Assembly (NCBI GenBank): GCA_026874595.1
Contig: CM049313.1
Location: 73,898,659-73,962,658, forward strand
Source of the DNA: Sipunculus nudus
Lineage: Eukaryota > Annelida > Sipuncula > Golfingiida > Sipunculidae
Reading direction: 5' to 3'
Length of the DNA: 64,000 nucleotides
A model generated the notes under the pieces. It was not told where the DNA came from, did no database searches, and worked only from the letters and a program-made list of their open reading frames with translations. A program made the translations under genes and the position numbers. This document shows positions 11,494-21,864 of the stretch, piece after piece. The stretch's first letter is position 1; every line of letters begins with the position of its first letter.

Positions 11494-11604
11494 GTTTTGC
11501 AGTTTACCAACCCTGCTGACCCCACTGAAAAGCAGAGTGATAAAAAAAATATTGGAACTACACTTTTACATATGCATATCTATAAATCTGATATGAGCGC
11601 CTGA
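11494..11604 (+). CDS. Candidate terminal exon with a strong acceptor
   Basis: A long pyrimidine tract (11468-11490, nearly all C/T) ends in TTTCTTTCAG at 11493 and is followed by 36 open codons to TGA at 11602. The peptide begins VLQFTNPADPTEKQSDKKN, a charged composition unlike the Tyr/Ile-rich chance frames nearby. Polyadenylation-like AATAAA sites lie downstream (about 11971 and 12020). It sits between a tandem array and a nested element, so it may be part of copy 2 rather than a host gene. It is short and I recognise no family. It could be an alternative last exon of the gene ending at 1239 or of an unseen gene. Confidence 0.25.
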   Translation, partial: VLQFTNPADPTEKQSDKKNIGTTLLHMHIYKSDMSA

Positions 11605-12085
11605 ACATGCCTTTTGAATTGTTTTGGACATTCATTACTGTAACATCATTTGGAGAATTTGCCCCAAGTTTGGTCTCTTATTGGAGGATGTGTGATATCA
11701 AATGTCAGACTTGTCAGAAATCCATTATGTCTGCCAGTTAGCCGCCTTAGAAATCCTTTTTTCAGTGCAGTTTCAGTAATTTTTCTTCAATGTTTGGTCC
11801 GATTTAGAGAATGGTTGTTGTCTGATTTCAGACCTGTCAGAAGTCCAAAATGGCCACCAGGCAACCATCTTTAAATTCCTTTTGATCATATTATCTAAAG
11901 AACTGTTAAAGTGAAGGCAGTCGGACATATATTAATGTAATCTTGCAAAGGATTGGGTAAAATATTTCTTAATAAATATTATCATCATATATGAAAGTGC
12001 AGTACAGTTGGCTTGTATTGAATAAAAATTCATACAGAAGCACCTGTTTCTCAATAATTCATGCATGGATTTACTTGATTATTAT

Positions 12086-13965
12086 GCCCCCGCCACAAAG
12101 TGGCCGGGGCATATAGTTTTACCCATGTCCGTCATTCCGTCATTCCGAAATCAAACAGTTGTACGGACTTTTTTTCGCAATGCCTGCAGATATTGGCCTA
12201 ATTTTTGGTGTGTGGGCAGATATAGACCAGTTACAGATGGAGTTCGCGTTTCGTCCCGGTTGACCTTCTTTTGACCGTTTTACGGCTCCTAAACTTAGAA
12301 AATTTCATGAAAAATAGAAATATTCATGACAGATACACATGTACGGACTTTTTTTCTCAATGCCTGCAGATATTGGCCTGATTTTTGGTGTGTGAGCAGA
12401 TATAGACCAGTTACAGATCGAGTTCGCGTTTCATCCTGGTTTACCTACTTGTGACCGTTTTACGGCTCCTGAACATAGAATATTTCATGAAAAATATGAA
12501 ATTTCATGACAAATACACATGTACGGACTTTTTTTCGCAGTGCCTGCAGATATTGGCCTGATTTTTGGTGTGGGGACAGATATAGATCAGTTACAGATCG
12601 AGTTCGCGTTTCATCCCGGTTGACCTACTTTTGACTGTTTAACGGCTCCTAAACTTAGAAAATTTAAAGAAAAATAGAAATATTCATGAAAGATACACAT
12701 GTACAGACTTTTTTTCGCAATGCCTGCAGATATTGGCCTGATTTTTGGTGTGTGGGCAAATATAGACCAGTTACAGATCGAGTTCGCGTTTCGTCCCGGT
12801 TGACCTACTTTTAACCGTTGTACAAACATAGAAAATTTCATGAAAAATAGAAATATTCATGAAAGATACACATGTACAGACTTTTTTTCACAATGCCTGC
12901 AGATATTGGCCTGATTTTTGGTGTGTGGGCAGATATAGACCTGTTACAGATCGAGTTTGCGTTTCGTCCTGGTTGACCTACTTTTGACCGTTTTACGGCT
13001 CCTGAACATAGAAAATTTCATGAAAAATATGAAATATCATGACAAATACACATGTACGGACTTTTTTTCGCAATGCCTGCAGATATTGGCCTGATTTTTT
13101 GTGTGGCCAGATATTGACCAGTTACAGATTGAGTTCGCATTTCGTCCTGGTTGACCTACTTTTGACTGTTTTACGGCTCCTGAACATAGGAAATTTCATG
13201 TAAAACATAAATTTTCATGACAAATACACTTGTACAGACTTTTCTTCACAAAACCTGCAGATATTGGCCTGATTTTTGGTGTGTGGGCAGATAATGACCA
13301 GTTACAGATCAAGTTCACGTTTTGTCCCAGTTGACCTATTTTTGATCGTTTGACGGTGCTCTAACATAGAAAATTTCATAAAAAGGTGCATATGTATGGA
13401 CTTTTTTTCGCAGTGCCTGCAGATACGGGCCTGATTTTTGGTGTGTAGGCAGATAATGACCAGTTACAGATCGAGTTCTTGTATTCTCTCAGTTGACCTA
13501 CTTTTGACCATTTGACTGCTCCTGAACATAGAAAGTTTCAATTAAAAATATAAATTTTCATAACAAATGCATATGTACTGACTTTTTTTCCTCAATGCCT
13601 GCAGATACCACCCTGATTTTTATGTGTGGGCACATAATGACAGTTACAGATCGAGTTCACGTTTCATCCCGGTTGACCTACTTTTGATTGTTTTACGGCT
13701 CCTAAACATAGAAAATTTCATGAAAGACAGAATTTTTTATGGAAAATGCACATGTGTGGACTTTTTTTCACAATGCCTGCATATACTGGCATGATTTTGG
13801 TGTGTTGCTTGATAATGACCCGTTACAGATCGAGTTTGCTTTTTGCCCTTGTTGACCTTCTTTTAACCATACAACACCTCCTGAACTTAAAAAAATTTTC
13901 AAAATTTTACAAATGTTTCTAATTTGCCCAAGGCAGGGGCATTCGTGTCTTTCCGACACATCTAG
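12086..13965 (+). mobile_element. Hairpin-bounded element with a 180-bp monomer core
   Basis: The 5' end forms a hairpin, GCCCCCGCCAC-AAA-GTGGCCGGGGC (12086-12110). This is followed by a TCCGTCATTCCGTCATTCCG tract and then ten monomers. The 3' end is GGCAGGGGCATTC and a hairpin GTGTC-TTTCC-GACAC (13945-13959), then AT and CTAG (13962-13965). A stem-loop shortly before CTRR is a hallmark of Helitron 3' termini, so a non-autonomous Helitron-like origin is possible, but the 5' end lacks an obvious TC start. No protein is encoded; frames across it are repeat shadows. It is likely nested within copy 2. Confidence 0.6.
12161..13930 (+). repeat. Ten-copy ~180-bp tandem array
   Basis: Monomers begin with GTACGGACTTTTTTTCGCA at 12161, 12341, 12521, 12701, 12874, 13054, 13232, 13394, 13575 and 13754. 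The period is 180 for the first three intervals, then 173, 180, 178, 162, 181 and 179. Conserved blocks are TGCCTGCAGATATTGGCCTG, TTTTTGGTGTG, GACCAGTTACAGATCGAGTT and CCCGGTTGACCTACTTTTGA. Divergence rises toward the 3' side, so the left copies look more recently homogenised. Confidence 0.9.
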
Positions 13966-14263
13966 TTTGCTATATATTTTGATCTTATATTTGCCCTTTG
14001 TGGTGTTCCTTTTGAGACTGACAGATATCAAGTAAGCTATGGGAATAGTTCTGGATACCTTAACAATCATACATTTTTCCTCAGACCATCGATTCACTGT
14101 GTTTTAACCAGACATAGGTGATATATATTTCAGTTGTCATAGAAAATTTCAACAAATTGGCAAATTGGTTCTTCAAAATTTGACTGGAAGTTGTGAATCT
14201 CAGCCCATGATGTCGCAGGTCATGCTTGGCAGCTGAGCGTCATGACTCATGGGTCACTTGTTT

Positions 14264-14400
14264 ATTTTATTACAAGGGGTTACAATGAGAAGCACATATT
14301 ATTGTGCCCACAAAGTGATGTATTGCTGTGAAAGCATGGATTTTCATAATATGAGGAACTCTTTTACTTCAGAAGAGTAAAAAATTCTGGTTCTTTCTTA
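14264..14400 (+). repeat. Segment repeated in inverted orientation at 17.48-17.64 kb
   Basis: GGTTACAATGA, TGTGCCCACAAAGTG, TGTATTGCTGTGAAAG and ACTTCAGAAGAGTAAAAA occur here in order. Their reverse complements occur in the opposite order at about 17635-17485. The segment abuts the tail of copy 2, and its partner lies inside the minus-strand element, so it appears to be another piece of the same family. Confidence 0.65.
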
Positions 14401-14701
14401 CATGTGTGAAAATAAATATTAATTTCAGTAATAAATTATTATTTTTTAAATAAATTTTGCGGAAATAATCGTACAATACACATTTCAGACATAATTATAC
14501 ACATTCACATAAAATACAATATTTGTACATTCAATAAGAAGCACCTTGCCTGGATATTATTCCTACTATACTTCAAATTTTCAATCCTTGTGATTTGCAC
14601 ATGCAGTATATACAAATATTCTAGAGGTCTTTACAGAATACATTTTCCCCTTGCTTTTTCTTTCAATACATGAACTCCAATGCTTCTTTTTCCCCATTTT
14701 T

Positions 14702-14730
14702 AGCTCAGCTGACTGTAATTCAGTAATAAA
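14702..14730 (+). repeat. Solo element head fragment
   Basis: TTTTTAGCTCAGCTGACTG resembles the family head but is not followed by a GTCC tract or a recognisable core. It is probably an abortive or deleted copy. Confidence 0.45.
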
Positions 14731-15099
14731 GACAGTAATTCATTTTCTTCAAATTCAGAACATTTCCCTGTCTGTGTAATAAACATACTTGTGAACTAAT
14801 TTGTCTTTGATTGAACTAAAATTTAAATGCAGCAAAGATGGAAATTTCACTGTTTCTTAGTAAATATGATACAATTACATGAATATAAATTGCATGGAAA
14901 TATGAACAGTATTAATTTAAGAAATAACATAATTACCATTTTTAGTTTCAATATAATAACTGAGTCAGAGACTCAAATGCAAAAAGTACGAGTTGATATT
15001 GTATATTTAGCTCAGCTGACTGTAAGTCACCTGAGCTTTAGCAATCACTCTTTGTCCATCGTCCATCCGGCCCTCTGTCCGTTAACAAGGTACAAATCG

Positions 15100-16120
15100 T
15101 AACTGCTGGACCTAGAACCTTGTAACTTGCCATTCTGAGAGGTCCATGAAAAATCTCCTTGAAAATCAGAAATTAGGTCTCTGTTGCCCATATCCTTCGA
15201 GCTATTGGGCCCCAAAGTACCCCCCCCCCCCCCCCCCCCAGAAAAGAAAATTCATACAAAAACTTTAATATCTCATTAACTACTAGACTGATGGTCATGA
15301 TTTTTTGGCATACATATTGATCATGAGATGTACCATCAGTTCCTGCAGACTGGTGGCGCCACCTGTATTTTTCAATTTTTTACACATTTTTTTCTCTATT
15401 TTTGAGACCTTTAAAAATGTTAACATCTGTTAAAGTGGCACAAATCGTTAAGACTAGACCTAGAATCTTAATTCTTGACACACTGAGAGGTCCATGAAAA
15501 ATCTCCTTGGAAACCAGAAATTAGGTCTCTGTTACCCATATCTTTCGAGCTATGGGGCCCGAAAGTACCCCACAGAATAGTCAAAAAATTTCATACAAAA
15601 ACTTCAATATCTCAATAACTACACCACTGATGGTCATGGGTTTTGGCATACATATTGATCATGAGATGTTCCATCAGTTCCTGCAGACTGGTGGCGCCAC
15701 CTGTATTTTTCGATTTTTTATGATTTTTTTCCTCTATTTTTGAGACCTTTAAGGATGCTGTCATCTGTTAATGTGGCACAAATCTTAGAGACTGGACCTA
15801 GAATCTTCATTCTCGACACACTGAGAGACCTATGAAAAGTCTCAATGGATACCAGAAATTAGGTCTCTGTTACCCATATCCTTTGAGCTATGGCACTCCA
15901 GAGTACAGCTCAGAATAATGGAAAATTTGATACAAAAGCTGAAGTATCTGAACAACTAATGCAGAGATCACCATAATTGTTTGCATGGATATTGATCATG
16001 GAGTGTTTCATCAGTTTCTGCAGACTGGTGGCACCACCTGTATTTGGTTTTTATTACGAATTTTTTCTCTATTTTTGAGACCTTTAAAGATATGAACATC
16101 TGTTAACAGGGCACAAATCA
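15100..16120 (+). repeat. ~340-bp tandem array, left part (three units)
   Basis: Units are marked by CCTAGAA(T/C)CTT at 15111, 15459 and 15797. Each holds AAATTAGGTCTCTGTT, CATATTGATCATGAG, CTGCAGACTGGTGGCGCCAC and CTATTTTTGAGACCTTTAA. A C run follows the first unit's GGGCCCCAAAGTA. The frame at 15552-15743 is this repeat. Confidence 0.85.
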
Positions 16121-16123
16121 TAT

Positions 16124-19100
16124 CAAGGGACCCATGGGTCACGGCGCTCAGCTGATCGTGATTGGACTATAAATGTTTCTCCACTGTGATACTATATCGA
16201 GTCGATAAAGCTTATGAATATCATGTACATGTTAGGCTATTATAAAGGAATGTAATGTAATATGTGAGTAAATGATAAATGAAATTACCTGACTGATGGA
16301 TTAATAGAGTCAAATAAAGTGGTTTATTTTTTATTTATTTAGGAGGGGTTGAAAATTGTGATATATTTGAGCAAATATGAATGCAATGACAGCAGTAATA
16401 AGCAGTAGTAGAATGATGATAAGGCTATTTGTTGAAGGATCTAAAGTGTATGGTAGTCTGCAAGCGTTCAATTTGACAGATATTATGTTATGATTAACTA
16501 TGCTTATGAAGTGATTTATGAATATGTGACTGTATGACACAATATCTCTTTAGTCTTGACAAGGAACATTATTGTGATGCCCACTATGTCTACATATTAC
16601 ACAATATTGACATAATTTCTGGCATGTACATAGGTACCTATGGACGAATAGTTATACAAAATATTAAAGTATGAATATATCTGATTCATCTTGTTCTTGC
16701 TTACTGAGGCTGACTTTGGGATGGGGTTCGGGGAAGGGAAAAGTGAGGGCAGCACGAAGGTGGATGTAGAAATATTCTCTTGTAATGTTTTTCATTTATA
16801 TAAGAATATGAAAAGCTAAGAGGAAAGGGGCCCTCCTACTTGGTTATAGTAAAGTTCTAAATATATGATTGCAAACTAATACTCTGACAAGACTGTCATG
16901 AAGAAAAACAGTAAAAGTTTTGAGACACTGTGTTGCATACGAAAATTTATAGTTGGACAGGCAAGTGGACAGAATGGACTAATACCTTTATTTCACTTTC
17001 AAGAGGATAATGCATTTAAGTTTAAATATAATCCTATTTTTTTAAGCAGATCCACTTTTTCCATTAAGAAGTTTTTATCTGAATCATTTTTTTTATTTAC
17101 AGGTTTATAAATTTTTAATTAAAAACCTGAAAATAAAAGTTAAAATATTAGAATTGTTGCAAAAGTTGCAATCATTATATATACATAGTAAAAAACATTG
17201 GGTCATATTATGCATACACATATATTTTATTATTTTTAAATCATAAATGTTTAAACTGATTTTAAAAGAAAATAATGCCATAACATGGCATCTACAATTA
17301 AAAGTTTTGCACATTGGAGTTTTCAGGACATGCTTAATTTTATTCACCAAAATAAAATAAAAGTAAATTTGATAAAATAAAACATCTTTTCAAATAAAGT
17401 ATACACACTGTTGGTTGAATGAGGGACAAACAATATCATTGTGCTAATTACTATCCCAGTTTTAATTAATTACTGGAATTAATAGTCAATTTCACACCTG
17501 GTGAAGTTTTTACTCTTCTGAAGTAAGGAATTACTTATCTCATGAACATCCACACTTTCACAGCAATACACCACTTTGTGGACACAATTAAATGTACACT
17601 TTAATCATTGTAACCCTGGTGGTACAATACAAAATCTAAAATGTAGCATGTCCAAGAATAAAATAAAATACAGAAAAATTATAACATTCATCTAGTTAAT
17701 GCACCAGCTGGGGGGGGGGGGGGATAAGTGCAGGGCAAAGGGGAAGCCTGCTAGTAGTGGCCAAGCTGGGCCAAGGTAAGCTGCCTGGGGTGGGTTAATT
17801 AATGCAAGTGAAGGCTGTACTACTAGGTGGGCTAGATGTAAACAACACTTGACATGTTGTATGAAAACAATAAAAGCTATTCATTCCAATCAATTTCTTT
17901 TGAATGTTCAGATTTTAAAAGATTAAATCCTTATGCATATATGCTGGGAAAATTAAATCAACAGTGCCAAAGTTGGACAAAATTTAAGGTATTGATTTTT
18001 TATTTATGCCAATAACTTGAAAAATTTGCAAAATTCAGATCTAATTTTGGGTAAACAATTGAATCTTGATTAAATAAAGTTATATTCCTGAAAAAAAGTC
18101 TCTAGGTTCAGCGATTCTCATGTTAGGTGAGTAAATATATTTCCTGATTTTTTAAAAAATTGCATTATGTTTTGGCCCATAACTTCAAAATAATACCCAA
18201 TACTGACCTAATTTTTGGTATGTTCATAGAAAATGTATAAAAGAATGTGATTACTAAATACGATCAAAAACAGATCAGTGGTTTTGATATTAGGCAGCCT
18301 TGAAGTGTAACAATGGCTTTTTTTATGGAAAACAGAGTTTTTTTCCTTAATATCTCGAAGGAACAAAGTCCTAATGACCCAATTTTCGGTATGGTAGGAG
18401 ATTTTGGGGACATCTAAAATTATGTCAACAGCTTGGGGAGCATAGAGATGTGCACTGAATGACCTACAGTCATCAAAGTGGACTGCCTGACAATGTAAGG
18501 GAATACAACAAGAGCCTCCAAAAAAATTCAATAACTAGCCTAATTTTGCAGCTTTTATTTTCAAATTTCAGATTTTTACAGATTAAATCCTTATGTATAC
18601 ATGGTGTGAATATTAAACCCACAGTACTTACAGGAAAAAAACGTGCCATGGCCAAAGTTGGGCAAAATTTAAGGTACCAATTTTATATTTTTGCCAATAT
18701 TTAAAAAAATTTAACAACTTTTGATCTAATTTTTGGTATACAATTAAATTTTTATTAATTAAAGTTGTATTACTGAAAAAAAAGTCCCTACCTTTAACAC
18801 TTTTGGTCTTAAGTGACCAAATATCTTCCTGATTTTTTTACAAAGTCCATTATGTTTGGGCCCATAACTTTTTTAAATTATATAATACTGACTTAATATC
18901 TGGCATGTACATAGGAACTATATAGAGGAATATTTATGGTAAATATGAAGAAAACCAGATGAGTGGTTTTGGTATTAGGCAGTCCTGAAGTGTGAAAATA
19001 GATTTCTAATAAAAAATTGAGGTTTTTCCTTAATATCTCAAAGGAACGAAGTCCTATTGACCCAATTTTTGGCATGGTAGGAGATTATGGGGACATCTAA

Positions 19101-19250
19101 CTGCATGCCGAAATTCAGATTCGTAGGTCCAACGGTGTCGAAACGTGCCAGTCTTACGGACGGACATCCAGACGGACAGACGGACGGACAGACAGACAGA
19201 CGGACAATGGACCATGACTATAGCTCAGATGACTTGTAGTCAGCTGAGCT
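16124..19250 (-). mobile_element. Nested minus-strand element of the same family, copy 4
   Basis: On the minus strand the head AGCTCAGCTGACTACAAG starts at 19250, with a GTCC tract (19205-19157 read as GGAC on plus). The tail, CAGCTGAGCGCCGTGACCCA followed by TGGGTCCCTTG, ends at 16124. The core repeats units A (about 19130-18560) and B (about 18440-17880) of copy 1 in the same order. Another A-like scrap is at about 16605-16660, and the segment shared with 14264-14400 is at 17485-17635. It lies inside a 340-bp unit of copy 3: the left flank ends GGCACAAATC and the right flank resumes CTGGACCTAGAATCTTC, which are adjacent in an intact unit at 15775-15807. Confidence 0.75.
17711..17723. repeat. 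Poly(G) tract
   Basis: A run of 13 or more G after CACCAGCTG, inside the minus-strand element. It is equivalent to the C runs next to other repeat units. Confidence 0.85.
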
Positions 19251-19257
19251 AAAAACT

Positions 19258-19700
19258 GGACCTAGAATCTTCATTCTTGACACACAGGGAGACCCATGAA
19301 AAGTCTCAATCGAAACCTGAAATTAGGTCTCTGTTACCCATATTCTTTAAGCTGTATGGCTCCAAAATACCCCCCCCCCTCCCAGAATAATGGAAAATTT
19401 GATACAAAAACTGCAGTATCTCAATAACTACATCAATGATGGTCATGATTTTCGGCATACATATTGATCATGAGCTGTTCAATCAGTTTCTGCAGACTGG
19501 GTGCGCCACCTCATTTTTTTTCAAATTTTTACGAATTTATTTATCTTTTTTTGAGACCTTTAAAGATGTGGTTATCTGTCAACAGGGTACAAATCGCAAC
19601 AACTCGACCTAGAATCTTTATTATTGTCATGCAAGGAGGCCCATGAAAAGTGCCTGTGGAAACTTGAAATTAGGTCTCTGTTACCCATATCTTTCAAGCT
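19258..19700 (+). repeat. ~340-bp tandem array, right part
   Basis: The array resumes after the insertion with CCTAGAATCTT at 19261 and 19608 (347-bp spacing). The second unit is truncated near 19700 and grades into the next array. Landmarks are as in the left part, with the central palindrome decayed (TGGGTGCGCCACCT at about 19499). Confidence 0.8.
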
Positions 19701-19999
19701 ATGGGAGAGCTTCTATATAGAGCTGAAGTATCTGAACAACAAATGCGGAGATCACCATGATTCTTTGCATGGATATTGACCATAAAGTGTTTTTATTAGT
19801 TTCTGCAGACTGGTGGAGCCACCTGTATTTTTGTATCTGCCAAAACGAAGTTCTGTGGATACTATGTTTTGACCAGGTTCCTCCGCTGCCGCCATGTTCG
19901 TTTCCAGAGAACTCTTCTGAGACCAATGGACCGATTTCTCCTAAACTTACACCAATTATCGGGTAACATGTGAACTTGTGCCAAACCAATTTGCGGTGA

Positions 20000-21460
20000 C
20001 CTCTGACCTTTCCTCTCTGCCCAGCGTCCATTTGTGCGTCTGTTTCCACACATAAACCCGCATATCTCGGGAACCGTTTCAGACCGATCAGGAAATAAAA
20101 TTTATACAAATGTAGCCCTTGGATAGCTTTATAACATACACAAAAAATGGTGGTGCCACCTGTAACCATGTTTGCACAGTGTCCATCTGTTCATCTGCCT
20201 TGGGTTAAAATCACTCATATCTCTGCAGTGAATTGACTAATTCACCTGGAATTCGGCATGCGTATACATCCTGGATAGCTTTCTTGATTTTATGACAGGT
20301 GGCGCCACCTACATTCACGTTCACACTGATGACATCCAAGCTCATATCTCGGGAACCGTTTGACCGATCAGGAAATAAAATTTATTCAAATGTAGCCCTT
20401 GGATAGCTTTATTACATACACAAAAAATGATGGCACTACCTGTAACCATGTTTGCACAGTGTCCATCTGTTCATCTGCCTCGGGTTAAAATCACTCATAT
20501 CTCTGCAGGGAATTGCCTAATTCACCTGAAATTCGGCATGCGTATACATACTGGATAGCTTTCTTGATTTTATGACAGGTGGCACCACGTACTTTCACGT
20601 TCACGCTGATGACATCCAAGCTCATAACTCGGGAACCGTTTGACCGATTGGGCCAAAATTTTGCATGTGTATAGATCTCACATAGCTCTTTATCATACGC
20701 AAAACTGGTGGCGCCACCTGCAATCATTTTTGCACAGCATCCGTCTGTTTGTCTGCCGTGGGATAATGTCACTCATATCTCGGTAGTGGTTTGACATATC
20801 TGCCTAAAATTTTGCAGTTTTATACATCCTGGATAGCTATCTTGATTTTATGACAGGTGGCGCCATTTACATTCTAGTTTAAGCTGCAGACATCCAAGCT
20901 CATATCTCGGGAACCGTTTGAACAATTGGGCCAAAACTTTGCATGTGTATAGATCTCACATAGGTCTTGATCATACACAAAACTGGAGGGGCCACCTGCA
21001 ACCATTTTTGCACATTTTGCACAGCGTCTGTCTGTTTGTCTGCCATGGCCTAAAATTACTAATTTCTCTGTAGTGGTTTGACATAACTGCCTAAAATTTT
21101 GCAGGTTTATACATCCTGGGCAGCTTTCTTGATTTTATGACAGGTGGCGCCACCTACATTCTAGTTAACGCTGCACACATCCAAGTTCATATCTCAGGAA
21201 CCATTTGACCCATTTGGCCAAAATTGTGCATGTGTTTAGATCTCACATAGGTCTTTATCATACACAAAACTGGAGGGGCCACCTGCAACCATTTTTGCAT
21301 AGCGTCTGTCTGTTTGTCTGCCGTGGGCTAAAATCACTCATATACATGTAGTGGTTTGACTTTTCTGCCTAAAATTTTGCATATGTATACAACTTGGACA
21401 GCTTTCTGGATTTGTGGTAGGTGGCACAACCTACATTCACATTTAGGCTGCAGACATCCA
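20000..21460 (+). repeat. ~280-bp tandem array with half-unit structure
   Basis: ATCTCGGGAACCGTTT or close variants occur at about 20069, 20351, 20631, 20909 and 21195, giving intervals of 282, 280, 278 and 286. Each unit contains CTGGATAGCTTTCTTGATTT, GACAGGTGGCGCCACCTAC and TTTGCACAG.GTC.GTCTGTT. GGTGGCGCCACC-like palindromes occur twice per unit, so the real period may be an ancient ~140 bp. Frames at 19699-20169 and 20491-20772 on the minus strand are repeat shadows. Confidence 0.85.
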
Positions 21461-21766
21461 TGCTTATATGCAACATACCTCACTCTATTTCCCCTTGCCA
21501 CTCAATCCATGCCTCACTTCACCTGTTCCACTCTGATTTTGGCGGATACACGTAGTCACTTGTCGGCTACCCGTATTCTAGTTTTTAAAGTTTACACATT
21601 TTTTCTCTATTTTTGAGATATATAAATACACACTAAATCTTGGCCTGTTGGTTAATCTGTTTGATGCTTCAGTTTAATGGGTATATACTACCATTCTGAT
21701 GATAAAATTTCCTTTTGCGAATCTCTTCCCAGTCAGCTGAGCGTCATGACCCATGGGTCACTTGTT

Positions 21767-21816
21767 CTAAATGTGCAGTAATCTTATATTTCTGTTTTGC
21801 TATTATATGTTCAATT

Positions 21817-21864
<48 letters not shown>

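Larger units (their letters stand above)
9965..14263 (+). mobile_element. Head-to-tail element, copy 2, with a nested tandem element
   Basis: The head AGCTCAGCTGACTTTCAG is at 9965 with a GTCC tract (about 10012-10042). The tail starts with CAGCTGAGCGTCATGAC at 14230 and ends TGGGTCACTTG at about 14260. The proximal core is a ~140-bp tandem array (10.2-10.8 kb). The middle (11.1-12.08 kb) is unique in this window. A separate hairpin-bounded element occupies 12086-13965. If head and tail belong together, the host element without the insert is about 2.4 kb. That pairing is inferred from orientation and order; the middle could instead be unrelated DNA. Confidence 0.5.
15009..21766 (+). mobile_element. 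Large head-to-tail element, copy 3 (interrupted)
   Basis: The head AGCTCAGCTGACTGTAAG is at 15009, with a GTCC-type tract at 15055-15083. The tail starts with CAGCTGAGCGTCATGACCC at 21734 and ends GGGTCACTTGTT at 21766. The core is a ~340-bp tandem array (15.1-16.12 and 19.25-19.7 kb) followed by a ~280-bp array (20.0-21.46 kb). The 340-bp array is split at 16124/19250 by a minus-strand relative. Without the insert the element is about 3.6 kb. No transposase frame was seen. Confidence 0.65.

Noticed and set aside
12611-12841. Minus-strand frames in the 180-bp array (12611-12841, 13768-14097) with a repeated VGQPGRNANSICNWS-like peptide
   Set aside because: The peptide recurs because the DNA monomer recurs. 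The frame is broken in most monomers.
19699-20169. 156-codon minus-strand frame, the longest in the middle region
   Set aside because: It lies across the junction of the 340- and 280-bp arrays, so it is repeat sequence without a gene-like start.
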